A stretch of DNA of 64,000 nt from Stieleria mannarensis. GTDB taxonomy: Bacteria > Planctomycetota > Planctomycetia > Pirellulales > Pirellulaceae. Where the stretch lies: assembly GCF_014154935.1 (NCBI RefSeq), contig NZ_JACEHH010000013.1, positions 62,001 to 126,000 of the forward strand. The letters are read 5' to 3'. Shown here piece by piece: positions 17,798 through 27,201 of this stretch. The notes beneath the pieces were generated by a model. The model had not been told where the DNA came from. It made no database searches and worked only from the letters and a program-made list of their open reading frames with translations. Made by a program: the position numbers and the translations under genes. Numbering within the stretch: the stretch's first letter is position 1; each line of letters begins with the position of its first letter.

Positions 17798-20347
17798 ATG
17801 ATGCCTGACCGATTGCCGATTGAGGATTGTCTTGAAGCAGTGATTGCGGCCGTCGGCGCGGAACGCCCCGTGATTTTGCGAGCCCCACCGGGAGCGGGGA
17901 AAACCACGGGCGTTCCCCCGGCGCTTGTTGACGGTAAGTGTTTGCCCGCGGGGCAGATGATTCTCTTGCAACCGCGGCGGATCGCCGCTCGTGCCGCCGC
18001 GCACCGCCTGAGCCAACTGGCCGGAGAGCCGATCGGTGCGACGTACGGTTACCACGTCCGATTCGACCGCACGGTGTCATCGCAGACCAAAGTCGTTTCG
18101 ATGACGACCGGGATTCTGCTTCGCCAATTGGCCCGCGACCCGCTGTTGGAAGACGTCGGATGCGTCATCTTGGACGAATTCCACGAGCGGTCGCTGGAAG
18201 TCGATCTCGCCTTGGGCATGTTGCATCGCGTCCGCACCACGCTGCGGCCCGAATTGCGATTGGTGGTGATGAGTGCGACCCTGGACACCCAACCGGTCGA
18301 ACGCTTGATGCCCGACGCGGTGGTGGTCGAAAGCCATGGCCGCGCCTACGACGTCGAAATCCGCTACGACGAATCCCTCGCGCGTCCCTCGAACACTCGT
18401 GGTGCCATCGCCCAATCCGTCGCCGATCGGATCCCAGCCGCACTGCACCGTCGTGACGGCGATGTGTTGGTGTTTTTGCCCGGCGTCGGCGAAATTCATC
18501 GCACGGCGAACTTGATCGAAGGCCTGGCGCAACAGCACGACGTGCAGGTTCGCAAGCTGTACGGCGATCTGTCACCGGCCGACCAGGATGCCGTGCTGGC
18601 ACCGTCGGATCAACGCAAGGTCGTGCTGGCGACCAACGTGGCCGAGACGTCGATCACGATTCCGGGGATCACGTGTGTCGTCGACAGTGGGCTCGCTCGC
18701 GCAATGCAATACGACGCCTCGGTCGGTCTTCCCAGTTTGCGTCTGCAGCCGATTTCCAAAGCGTCCGCCGATCAGCGTGCCGGGCGTGCCGGCCGGACCG
18801 CACCCGGCGTGTGTTTTCGCCTCTGGCCCTCGGCGATGCATCGCAGTCGGCCGGACCACACACCGCCGGAGGTTTCCACGGCTGATCTTTCTGCGGCGTT
18901 GTTGATGTTGGCATCGTGGGGTGAGCGGGATGTGTTTGAGTTCCCTTGGGTGACAACGCCGACCGAACATGCCGTCGCCGCGGCCGTCGATCTGCTTGTG
19001 CGACTCGGTGCAATCGATCGGTCGCTTGCAATCACGTCGCTGGGGGCGGAAATGAATCGTTTGCCGTTGCACCCGCGATTGTCACGTCTGATGCTGGCGG
19101 CAAGACAACATGATTGTGTGGCGTCTGCGTCGGTCGCGGCGGCCCTGTTGTCCGAGCGGGATCCGTTTGAGCGGTCTGGTGAGTTTGATGCGCAACACGA
19201 AGGGCTGCAAAGTGATCTGATCCATCGCGTCATGCGGCTGCAGCGTCACCGAGGCGGGGCGCCCGATCCCGGTATCCATCCGGGCGGCGCGAAGAACATC
19301 AAGCGTGTCGCCGCGACATTGACCAAGTCGCTGGGCGACACACCCGATCAAACCGCCGCCCAGGATCGGCCGCCGACCGAAGAGGCGATTTCGCGGGCGT
19401 TGTTGGCCGCCTTTCCCGACCGATTGGCCAGACGCCGCGCGCCAGGATCGGATTCCGGGGTGATGGTCGGCGGCCGCGGTGTCAAACTGGATCGTTCGTC
19501 ATCGGTTCGCAGTGCCGAGTTGTTCGTTTGCGTCAGCGTGGATGGCAAAGGCGAAGAATCGCTGGTGCGGGTTGCCTCGGCGGTCGACGAAGTCTGGTTG
19601 CCCGCGGATCGGATCGAATCCAAACGAGAATGTTTCTTTCATCCGAGTCTAAAGGCGGTGGTCGCACGCGACCGGACGTATTTCCTGGATCTACTGATCC
19701 GTGAATCCACCGCGCCGTGCATCAGCGACGACCAGACGACCGAGTTGTTGTTTCATCAGGCGAAGTCGAACCTGGATTCGATCTTGCCCCAAAAAGACAA
19801 ACCGCTGGAAAGTCTCATCGCGCGGTGGCGTTTTTTGAACCAGCAATGTGAAACGTCTCCCTTGCCGATGACGATTGACCAGGCACTCGAAACGGTGCTG
19901 CGAGAGCTCTGTCGCGGACGAACGTCGTTTAACGAACTGGCACGTGCGCCTTGGATCGATCATCTCAAAGGGCTACTCAGTTACCAGCAATTGCAATGGT
20001 TCGACCAGCAGGCTCCCGAATCGATCGTCGTGCCCAGCGGCAACCGGATTCGACTCGCCTACCCGCCTGGCAAACCACCGACGTTGGCGGTGCGGATCCA
20101 GGAGATTTATGGCTGGGCCAAGACGCCGCGGATCGCCGGCGGATCGGTCCCGTTGCAGTTGCACCTACTCGGCCCCAATCACCGTCCCCAGCAGATCACC
20201 GACGACTTGGAAAGTTTTTGGAAGACGACGTACATCGAAGTCCGCAAAGAACTCAAACGCCGCTACGCCAAGCACCACTGGCCCGACGACCCGGCCACCG
20301 CGGTCGCCACGCGAAACGGATTGAAACCAAAAAGCAACGCAAGATGA
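17798..20347 (+). CDS. hrpB: ATP-dependent helicase HrpB
   Basis: This is an 849-residue DExH-box helicase of the HrpB family (E. coli HrpB is 809 residues). Motif I, APPGAGKTT, is at 29-37. Motif II is the variant DEFH at 126-129, where HrpA/HrpB usually show DE(F/C)H. Motif III, SAT, is at 159-161. Motif VI, QRAGRAGRTAPG, is near 327-338. The C-terminal half has the helicase-associated domains and the HrpB-specific C-terminal domain, ending in the WPDDP block. HrpB is a cytoplasmic RNA-dependent NTPase whose cellular job is poorly known. ATG 17798, with an immediate second ATG at 17801, was chosen because family similarity begins there. Longer readings to 17699 start with TTG within the palindromic repeat. 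A weak GGGA lies just upstream. Confidence 0.94.
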   Translation: MMPDRLPIEDCLEAVIAAVGAERPVILRAPPGAGKTTGVPPALVDGKCLPAGQMILLQPRRIAARAAAHRLSQLAGEPIGATYGYHVRFDRTVSSQTKVVSMTTGILLRQLARDPLLEDVGCVILDEFHERSLEVDLALGMLHRVRTTLRPELRLVVMSATLDTQPVERLMPDAVVVESHGRAYDVEIRYDESLARPSNTRGAIAQSVADRIPAALHRRDGDVLVFLPGVGEIHRTANLIEGLAQQHDVQVRKLYGDLSPADQDAVLAPSDQRKVVLATNVAETSITIPGITCVVDSGLARAMQYDASVGLPSLRLQPISKASADQRAGRAGRTAPGVCFRLWPSAMHRSRPDHTPPEVSTADLSAALLMLASWGERDVFEFPWVTTPTEHAVAAAVDLLVRLGAIDRSLAITSLGAEMNRLPLHPRLSRLMLAARQHDCVASASVAAALLSERDPFERSGEFDAQHEGLQSDLIHRVMRLQRHRGGAPDPGIHPGGAKNIKRVAATLTKSLGDTPDQTAAQDRPPTEEAISRALLAAFPDRLARRRAPGSDSGVMVGGRGVKLDRSSSVRSAELFVCVSVDGKGEESLVRVASAVDEVWLPADRIESKRECFFHPSLKAVVARDRTYFLDLLIRESTAPCISDDQTTELLFHQAKSNLDSILPQKDKPLESLIARWRFLNQQCETSPLPMTIDQALETVLRELCRGRTSFNELARAPWIDHLKGLLSYQQLQWFDQQAPESIVVPSGNRIRLAYPPGKPPTLAVRIQEIYGWAKTPRIAGGSVPLQLHLLGPNHRPQQITDDLESFWKTTYIEVRKELKRRYAKHHWPDDPATAVATRNGLKPKSNAR

Positions 20348-20726
20348 GACGCCCGATTCCCAATGCAACGATCGATGCCGTCCGCGGCTCTCGGGATTCG
20401 CAACGGAGACGAAGTCTCCACCAGGTTAGGGGGCGAGACGAAGGGGAGTGACGGTTTGAGCAATCGATTTTTGTACACACCCGGTTGCATCCCGTAATCG
20501 TCGCAATCACACTTCTCCCTGAAGGGGTATAGGTAAACCCCTCCAGCACCCCCCTTTTGGCTTGCCCTGGCAAGCCATTCTGAGAGGCTTCCCCAGCCGA
20601 TTTTAGCGGTCCCATGCTCTTTCGATCGCGCAGATGATTCGGTTTTGCCTCCCGGGTGCTGCCCCAACCGTTATCGGCACTCACGGACACAGGTTCTGAG
20701 TGCCCCCACCCTTTCCGAGGTTTCAA
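20348..20726. other. Intergenic region with two short hairpins
   Basis: No gene is visible in these 379 bp. AGGGGT (20523-20528) pairs with ACCCCT (20537-20542) over an 8-nt loop. TGGCTTGCC (20558-20566) and GGCAAGCCA (20569-20577) form a perfect 9-bp inverted repeat with a 2-nt gap. The hairpins may end hrpB transcription or lie in the leader of the PEP-CTERM gene, whose ribosome binding site CCGAGG is at 20715-20720. Confidence 0.5.
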
Positions 20727-21521
20727 ATGTTGCGTTTTCAGTTGTCCGTTATTGCGAGTGTTGCACTCTGCTTGACGGCCCTATCAACCCATCGTGTGAA
20801 CGCAGGTGTTCTCAGCGATTTCGACTCCGCCGTGACCACCGCGGCAACTCAAACGCCGGGCGCTTGGTACACGGACCGATACGCGCCAAATCAATTTCAA
20901 TCCCCTGAAACAGGCGGTGGCCGATCCGGCACGCTGCTGCAGGGGATCAGCATTGCTGACTCGGCAGCGAATCGCCCAAGCTCATTCAGCTCTGGGTTCT
21001 ACAATACGCAGGGTCGTAAATTCGACCTTGGCAGCGGAACGACAGGCCTGTCCATCGAAATGTACATTGACTCGACGTGGGAGGGGCTGAACCAGGATCG
21101 ACTTGCAGGGCTCTGGGCGACCGGTGTGGACGCGAGCAACTCGATCTCAGCTTATCCGATCATTGAGTTCACTAACGCAGGTTCAGGTGACTTCCAAATC
21201 TGGGACGGTGCTGGATTCCAATCTGTCGGTGGTTTTTCCGGCTATGGCCAGTGGTATGAAATTGGATTTGACCTGGTCGGTTCAGATTTCATCTACACGG
21301 TCAATGGTATCGACGTCTTTACCGACAACACGGTCGGTGGGACGACTGAATTCAGCAACGTCATCTTACAAGGTTACAACGCCGGAAATGACTACAACAT
21401 TCACTGGGACAATCTGCAGTCGAACCTACAGGCAGTTCCCGAGCCCGCGTCGTTCATTTTGTTTGGCGTGAACGCATGCTGTGGCCTGCTGACAGTTCGC
21501 CGTCGTCGTCGCACGCCGTGA
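20727..21521 (+). CDS. PEP-CTERM sorting-domain protein, LamG-like
   Basis: This 264-residue exported protein has a signal peptide (1-27, ending near RVNA). The C-terminus has the canonical PEP-CTERM sorting signal: VPEPASF at 237-243, a hydrophobic helix, and a basic cluster of five Arg. Exosortase would cleave near PEP and anchor or release the protein at the surface. The middle (about 30-230) is a beta-rich domain resembling concanavalin/LamG-like lectin folds, with repeated Gly, Asn and aromatic strands. Its ligand is unknown. ATG 20727 was chosen over the upstream GTG at 20700 because it starts the signal peptide and has CCGAGG 6 nt before it. No exosortase gene is in the window. Base composition is lower in GC than the neighbouring genes, as is common for PEP-CTERM genes. 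Confidence 0.92.
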   Translation: MLRFQLSVIASVALCLTALSTHRVNAGVLSDFDSAVTTAATQTPGAWYTDRYAPNQFQSPETGGGRSGTLLQGISIADSAANRPSSFSSGFYNTQGRKFDLGSGTTGLSIEMYIDSTWEGLNQDRLAGLWATGVDASNSISAYPIIEFTNAGSGDFQIWDGAGFQSVGGFSGYGQWYEIGFDLVGSDFIYTVNGIDVFTDNTVGGTTEFSNVILQGYNAGNDYNIHWDNLQSNLQAVPEPASFILFGVNACCGLLTVRRRRRTP

Positions 21522-21962
21522 AGGCGTGTAACGCGGGTTTTTCAAGATAGCGGGTCGGTTCAAAACGACTCGCGCGTTTCAGGCCGGTCGTCGCGCTGAG
21601 GCGTGCCGCCATCGTTTGCGGTCGTACTGACAATGTGCGGGGCCGTTCGTCTCGAACGACGTGCTCCGCACATGTTTGGATTGAATCTGGCTGCCGGAAC
21701 GTGGTTTTGGCCAACGAAATCACCGTTCGTTTTGTTTGGGGGGGCGTTGCGCTCCCTGGCGGCGTCTTGGGGCAGGCATGCTTGAGCTGCTTCGTGCATT
21801 GTCCGACTGAGGAGTTGCGTTTGTGGGGAGTGGCTAGCTTTCGACTTCCAGTCTATAAAGGTCTCTAAATCGCACGCCGGACACATCAAGATCACATCCG
21901 CCAGACCGGCGCAGAGTGACAAAGGCCGAGAATGCGAGAAATCGTCGTGATTTACGGCACCT
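21522..21962. other. Intergenic region before tRNA-Leu, with a long imperfect hairpin
   Basis: I see no convincing gene in these 441 bp. An imperfect hairpin spans 21633-21673: outer arms ATGTGCGG (21633-21640) and CCGCACAT (21666-21673), inner arms CGTTCG (21644-21649) and CGAACG (21653-21658) with a 3-nt loop. Frames on both strands that cross into the tRNA give leucine-tRNA shadow peptides and are not genes. Confidence 0.5.
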
Positions 21963-22048
21963 GCCCGGGTGGTGGAATTGGCAGACACAGGGGATTTAAA
22001 ATCCCCCGGCCAAATGCGGCTGTACCGGTTCGAGTCCGGTCCCGGGTA
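21963..22048 (+). tRNA. tRNA-Leu (anticodon UAA)
   Basis: This is an 86-nt class II tRNA. Acceptor arms GCCCGGG (21963-21969) and CCCGGGT (22041-22047) pair with one terminal G-U, and the discriminator A is at 22048. The anticodon stem is GGGGA (21990-21994) with TCCCC (22002-22006), loop TTTAAAA, anticodon TAA at 21997-21999. The T arm is ACCGG-TTCGAGT-CCGGT (22024-22040). The long variable arm fits tRNA-Leu. CCA is not encoded. It decodes UUA (and UUG by wobble). Confidence 0.97.
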
Positions 22049-22133
22049 CTCTTCCCATCGTTCGTCGGTCACTCGACCTAACGGAGTGTCATTCAATTGG
22101 GAGCATTCGATCCATCCCCTCAACTTTCCCTTC

Positions 22134-22161
22134 AAGGGGAGATTTGACTCCCCTTTCGGGG
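22134..22161 (+). promoter_or_regulatory. Overlapping hairpins between tRNA-Leu and the CHAT gene
   Basis: AAGGGGAG (22134-22141) pairs perfectly with CTCCCCTT (22148-22155) over 6 nt. CCCC at 22050-22053 within the second arm (22150-22153) can instead pair with GGGG at 22158-22161. The two stems exclude each other. The position, 86 nt after the tRNA and 52 nt before the CHAT gene start, suits either a tRNA terminator or a leader structure. There is no T-run. Confidence 0.4.
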
Positions 22162-22212
22162 CGGTGTTAGATTGAACCCTAGACGGATCACTTCCTTTTG
22201 GGGGCAGGCGTT

Positions 22213-25200
22213 ATGAGTCGAGCAGGCTTGTGCAGGCGTTGGGGCATTTTGGTTGGCGTGATCAACCTGATATTGGCGAGCATCGCGTCCGGGGATGATC
22301 AAAATGGCTCGGTTCGGCGAAACAGTCTCTTCAGCGACAACTTTGCTACAGCAACGTTGCCCCAGGCCTATCGAATCGAAGGCAACGAAGCGGGCGTTTC
22401 GGTCGCCGAAGCATCACTTTCGGTCTCCCAAGGCGTCCGGCTGGTTCGCCGAATCGATCCGGTGACCGATGTTGCGATGGAATACGACATCGTTGTGCCG
22501 GCAGAGGTCGGCGAAGGGACCGAACTTGATTTTTCGATCGGGTTCAATATTGATGACAGGATCGTCCTTTGTTCGGTTCGTTACTCCCCCTTTGTGAGCA
22601 AGGGGGCGGATTACTCGATCGAGCTCCAGCTGAATTCCAAGGAGGATTGGCCGCTTTGGTCGAAACGGATTCGCGTGTCGCCGAACGATGCGAGCGGACG
22701 ATGGCGACTGGCGTTCTGTAACGGTGGCGTTTCGGTTGAAAAAGGTGGGCGGCAACTTTTTTCACAGTTCATCTCGTCGGATCCCTCTGCAACGTCGAAT
22801 CACATCGAAGTTCGATCAGCAGCCGATCCAGCAAAGATATCTCACTTAGCCGTGTCAGGAATTCGCGTCAGCGGCCAGAGGCTTCAACGACTTGCCTTCT
22901 ACACCGCTCGTCAACCGCTTGTGGCCGAGGCGCGTTCGGCGTCTGCCGACCACCATCACGATCGCGCCAGGGTGCTTTGGCAAAAAGCGATCGACGGCTT
23001 TCCGCCGGTCGACGAGCGGACGCCCTGGGTGGCATTCATTCAACTTGAGTCCGCACTGGCCGAGATTACCAGCGGGGATGTCAACGTCGGGATTTCTCGA
23101 ATGGTGCGAGCTTGGCCCGAGTTGTTACGCAAGCTTGATGCCCACCATCCCTGGCGCATCGCCGGTTCGGCCATCGTTCGTCGGGCACACGATCGTCTGA
23201 AGCGTCGATTGCCTGACCCGACGAACATGGCTCAATGGATTGACGCACTTGATCGAATGCATCGAACTTGGGCAGAGTTGGACTGGGGAGATCGGTCGAC
23301 CGTCGCGATCCAGAATCGCCGTCTTCGTTCGCGATGGAAGGTGTTTGGCGAGTTTGCACCGGAACGTCAACGGGACATCCGCTCTCTTTTGAAGCAAATG
23401 GATGCTGTCGAAAGTGCTTTTGCGCAGGGCAAAGTGAAATCTGCGGCCGTTGCGGCGGAAGGTTGTTACAAGACAATCAAAGCCATCAACGAATCGGAGC
23501 GGCCGCACGATTCGTGGTTGACCGAAGAACTCGGTGACCTGTCGAACCTGATGGCCCGTGCCAAGATTTTAATGTCGGATCTTGATCTCGGCCAGCTCCG
23601 CCGGCTCGTCGAATTATCCGCAAACTGTTACACGGCCAGTCTTTCCCCCGCCGATCCCAAATTGATATTTGCCGAACATAACTTGGCCTGTGTCGACTAT
23701 CTGCAGGGGGACTGGGGTGGGGCGGAACAACGATTGCGGCAGCAACTCGAGCGTATGCGAAGGAGCTTGGGCGGCGACGCGCCCGAAACGTACGAGGTGC
23801 AGTTTGCCCTCGGCATGCTGCTAGTCGCCGCCGGCAATCGACGGGAAGCGGTCGACCTCTTAAATCAGACGCTGTGGGAAACCGGTGAACTGGCATTCGC
23901 CGGCTGGCTTCCAATCGGCCACCCGACCCTGGACACATTTTTGGTCCGTCAGGAGCCGCTGCAACATCCATCGTTGATCATGTTCATGGCCGCCGCGGCA
24001 CCGGCGCCCACCGGCGCTGATCCATTGGCAACGCATGCCGACAGCCTTGCCCTGGGGCGTTTGGCTGCGCGCGTCGACCAGATGTTTGATCCGCTGGATC
24101 GCTCGATTCCCTGGAGCGACACCGCCGATCGAGCCCGGAGCAGCATCGAACGCCTGGCACCTCCGGCAAGCCCCTGGCACTCGGTCTTGCAGTGGCTCGG
24201 ATACCAAGACCTGACACCGGCCGAATTGGCCGCGCTGCCGGATCAGCATCCCTGGCGGATTTGGCTGAGACGACGTGGCGTGAGGGTGCCGATCGAGTTT
24301 TCGCCCCCGAGTTCCCCGGTCGAGGAACTCGATGAATATCGTTCAAACGACATTCAACAACTCGAAGAGACGCTTGCCGAATCGGTCGCGTACTTCGGTG
24401 CCGACCATCCCGAATCGGCGTGGTGTCATGAAAACTTTGCTTTGGCCAATTACGTCCTCGGCAGGATGAATGACGGCCAGAAACATGCGGTCCAGGCGAC
24501 CGAGGCTTTCACGCACCGGCTGGGGCCGCGCCATCGCCGATCTCTCGCGATCAGCAACACGCTGGGAATTTTTGAGTACTATCGCCATGATCTAAGGCGA
24601 TCGTACCAGCTCCTCGAGCAAACGCTGCGCGACCGACGCGCGGCGTTGGGCGACGATGACTTCGAAACGTTGCGGTCCACTAGCGATTTGGCTGTCGCCG
24701 CCCGCGCGATCGGCAAGCAGGGCGTCGCGCGACGGCTGATCCATCATGCCGTCGAGCATTGGCCTGTCCCCGAGGACCAAGATTATCGCGACTATTCTGC
24801 CGAATCTTACCAGAACATCATTCGGGTCAATTTGGCCGTCTTGAAAGCCGAATGTGGGGATTATCTTGAAGCCGAGGCTGAGCTCAAAAAACTGATTGCC
24901 AACGACGAACGGTCGATGTACCGCAAAGAGGTGTTACTGAGTCTCAGTTCGATCGCCACGATGCGAAACGATCTCGATGCCGCCGAAGCCTACTTGCTCG
25001 ACGCGCAAAAAATGCTGCGTGAATCCAAGTATCCCCAAGACGACCCGAAGATCGATCACTTGTTGGGTGTCGTTTATCGAGAACAAGGAAAACTGGAACG
25101 GGCGCGCGCGGCATTAACTAAATCCATCAGCACCCGTCTTCAAAAGCAATCCGGTGCCCCGCAGGACCTCGGCGACGCGATCACCAGTCTTGCGATTTTG

Positions 25201-27201
25201 GAGCAGCAGGAAGGCAATCTGCAGACCGCGTTTCAATTGTTCTCATTGGCTCATCAGCAATACCTCGCTTCCTTGGGGGCCAAGGGGATTCGCCAAGCCG
25301 ACGCGGCACGACGCGTCGCGTTGTCGGCCCACCTGCTCGGAAAGCAAGTTGCCGTACGAGCTGCTGAAGACGCGCTGGCGATGAAACGCGAGCTCGTCGA
25401 TTCGCTGGCATCGACGCTTTCGGAAACTGAGGCCTTGTTACTCACCAACACGTTGACCGAACTGGAGCCGCTGCTTAGTGCGCTTGCCGAAGACCGCCAA
25501 CGAAACGCCGTGACAGCTTTGACGGCCGTTTGGAAACGCAAGGCGATTGTCGCTCAATTGATGCAGCGGCGACGCGTCCGCCTTGACGATCTGGCGGACG
25601 GTACGAATCAAAAGAAATCCGAACGGCTGCGTTCCGTCCGTCGTGAGTTGGCGACCTTGCTGGGGCCACAATTCATCTCACATCTGCCGATTCGCGAACG
25701 GATCAGTCAGGCCCCGGGCGCTCCGTTCGGCCCCGACGAACGGCTGAATCGAATCAGGCAATTGACCGCTGAAAAAGAAGCTCTGCAGCGACAACTCGCC
25801 GAAGCGGCGGGACGCGGCACAATGTCCCCAGACCCGACGCCCGATGAAGTCATCGCGGCGATGCCCGCCGGCGCGGCGCTGATCGAATTTGTCAAAGTCA
25901 ACCATTGGCCGCGCGCAGATCAACTGGCCGATGCGAAAAACATTCAGCCCGAATCAAGATACCAGCTGTTTCTCCTCGGCCGAGATGCTGCGGGGGCACC
26001 TCAAGTCCATTGGCATGATCTCGGGGCTGCAAAGGAGATCGACGAAATGGTCCGCCGGTTGCGGTATTTGATCGACGCCGAAACACGAGGTGTGCGAGGA
26101 TTGACGATCACCGATGAACAGAACCAAATCATCGGTGATCGCGCAGTGACGACGAAGCTAGGAAAGCTGCTGACATCCGACTGGATCCATTTGGCAGACA
26201 AGGTCGACCGTTTTTACATCGTGCCCGACGGTGGTTTACACGCGGTGCCCTGGAACGCACTCCCCGGGTTGAAGTCCGACTATTTGGTCCAGGAGGCTGC
26301 GGTCGTGTTGCGCACACGGGGATCAGAACCCTTCGGACGCGGCGAACGTCCGCCCACAAGACGGGGGTGTCTGTTGCTGGGCAACATCGATTATGGACAA
26401 CCCCGACGGTCTCCGACAGACCCGACATCAGCGATCAAAACCGCAACCTGGAAATCACTGGAGGGTACGAAAGCGGAAATGCGGGACATCGCCGCGTTGC
26501 TCCACGATCCTGACAACATTCGTCGGCTTGAAGAGGGACGCGCCACCGAAACGGCGGTGATCGAGACAATGCAACAAGTTGGCATTGCCCACTTTGCGAC
26601 CCATGGTTTCTACCACCGCAACCTCGTCCAATCCGCTCAGGCTTCCTGGCAAGATCCGCTGCTGGCATCGGCGTTGGGCCGCAACCCTCTCAGCCGCTGT
26701 GGACTGGTGTTGTCCGGTGCCAACCGATTGCCTGGGAGCGATGAACAGGGTTTGCCCCACGGTGACGACGGCTTGCTGACCGGCGAGGAGATGTGCGATC
26801 TGGATCTGCGTGGCGTCGAATTGGTCGTCCTTTCAGCCTGTGAGACCGGCTTGGGCGAAATCAATGACAATGAAGGTGCGTTCGGAATGCAACGGGCGCT
26901 TTTCCAAGCGGGCGTCCGCGCGACGATCGGCAGCCTTTGGAAAGTCAGCGACGATGCGACAAGTCAATTGATGACGGAGATCTACCGCCGGATGGCTCGT
27001 GACCGACTCGGCGTCGCCGATGCATTGCGGCAGGCTCAACTGAGTCTCTTGGACGTAGGTCTGCTGGACGACGAACGCCCACGCGACTATTCCGCGCCGT
27101 TTTTCTGGGCGGCGTTTACGGTCGCGGGTGATCCTGATGCCAAACTACCCACGAGCGAGCCCCCGCGATCACAGTTTGACACCAATCCGCCGAGCAACTG
27201 A
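22213..27201 (+). CDS. Exported LamG-like, TPR and CHAT-domain peptidase
   Basis: This 1662-residue protein has a signal peptide (1-27), a beta-sandwich region at about 35-230 resembling LamG/concanavalin-like domains, a long alpha-helical part at about 240-1130 with TPR units (clearest at about 470-560 and 740-1010), and a C-terminal CHAT domain at about 1215-1640. CHAT is a clan CD cysteine peptidase related to caspases and separase. Its His is in HFATHG (H1464) and its Cys in VVLSACETG (C1543), so the dyad is intact. The GSLWKVSDDAT and FFWAAFTVAGDP closing blocks are also typical. TPR-CHAT proteins usually cleave specific partner proteins after a trigger. ATG 22213 was chosen because it begins the signal peptide and has GGGGCAGG upstream. 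The stop overlaps the next gene's start by one base (TGATG), indicating coupled translation. An exported CHAT peptidase is unusual, as most are cytoplasmic. Confidence 0.93.
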   Translation: MSRAGLCRRWGILVGVINLILASIASGDDQNGSVRRNSLFSDNFATATLPQAYRIEGNEAGVSVAEASLSVSQGVRLVRRIDPVTDVAMEYDIVVPAEVGEGTELDFSIGFNIDDRIVLCSVRYSPFVSKGADYSIELQLNSKEDWPLWSKRIRVSPNDASGRWRLAFCNGGVSVEKGGRQLFSQFISSDPSATSNHIEVRSAADPAKISHLAVSGIRVSGQRLQRLAFYTARQPLVAEARSASADHHHDRARVLWQKAIDGFPPVDERTPWVAFIQLESALAEITSGDVNVGISRMVRAWPELLRKLDAHHPWRIAGSAIVRRAHDRLKRRLPDPTNMAQWIDALDRMHRTWAELDWGDRSTVAIQNRRLRSRWKVFGEFAPERQRDIRSLLKQMDAVESAFAQGKVKSAAVAAEGCYKTIKAINESERPHDSWLTEELGDLSNLMARAKILMSDLDLGQLRRLVELSANCYTASLSPADPKLIFAEHNLACVDYLQGDWGGAEQRLRQQLERMRRSLGGDAPETYEVQFALGMLLVAAGNRREAVDLLNQTLWETGELAFAGWLPIGHPTLDTFLVRQEPLQHPSLIMFMAAAAPAPTGADPLATHADSLALGRLAARVDQMFDPLDRSIPWSDTADRARSSIERLAPPASPWHSVLQWLGYQDLTPAELAALPDQHPWRIWLRRRGVRVPIEFSPPSSPVEELDEYRSNDIQQLEETLAESVAYFGADHPESAWCHENFALANYVLGRMNDGQKHAVQATEAFTHRLGPRHRRSLAISNTLGIFEYYRHDLRRSYQLLEQTLRDRRAALGDDDFETLRSTSDLAVAARAIGKQGVARRLIHHAVEHWPVPEDQDYRDYSAESYQNIIRVNLAVLKAECGDYLEAEAELKKLIANDERSMYRKEVLLSLSSIATMRNDLDAAEAYLLDAQKMLRESKYPQDDPKIDHLLGVVYREQGKLERARAALTKSISTRLQKQSGAPQDLGDAITSLAILEQQEGNLQTAFQLFSLAHQQYLASLGAKGIRQADAARRVALSAHLLGKQVAVRAAEDALAMKRELVDSLASTLSETEALLLTNTLTELEPLLSALAEDRQRNAVTALTAVWKRKAIVAQLMQRRRVRLDDLADGTNQKKSERLRSVRRELATLLGPQFISHLPIRERISQAPGAPFGPDERLNRIRQLTAEKEALQRQLAEAAGRGTMSPDPTPDEVIAAMPAGAALIEFVKVNHWPRADQLADAKNIQPESRYQLFLLGRDAAGAPQVHWHDLGAAKEIDEMVRRLRYLIDAETRGVRGLTITDEQNQIIGDRAVTTKLGKLLTSDWIHLADKVDRFYIVPDGGLHAVPWNALPGLKSDYLVQEAAVVLRTRGSEPFGRGERPPTRRGCLLLGNIDYGQPRRSPTDPTSAIKTATWKSLEGTKAEMRDIAALLHDPDNIRRLEEGRATETAVIETMQQVGIAHFATHGFYHRNLVQSAQASWQDPLLASALGRNPLSRCGLVLSGANRLPGSDEQGLPHGDDGLLTGEEMCDLDLRGVELVVLSACETGLGEINDNEGAFGMQRALFQAGVRATIGSLWKVSDDATSQLMTEIYRRMARDRLGVADALRQAQLSLLDVGLLDDERPRDYSAPFFWAAFTVAGDPDAKLPTSEPPRSQFDTNPPSN

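Noticed and set aside
21560-22175. Frames on both strands across the tRNA (plus-strand MVELADTGDL, minus-strand version)
   Set aside because: MVELADTGDLKSPG is the well-known false peptide from reading a leucine tRNA; the RNA structure is clear.
22181-22200. Short stretch resembling the 3' end of 16S rRNA (GGATCACTTCC)
   Set aside because: Only about a dozen bases match, with no surrounding rRNA sequence; it is most likely chance.
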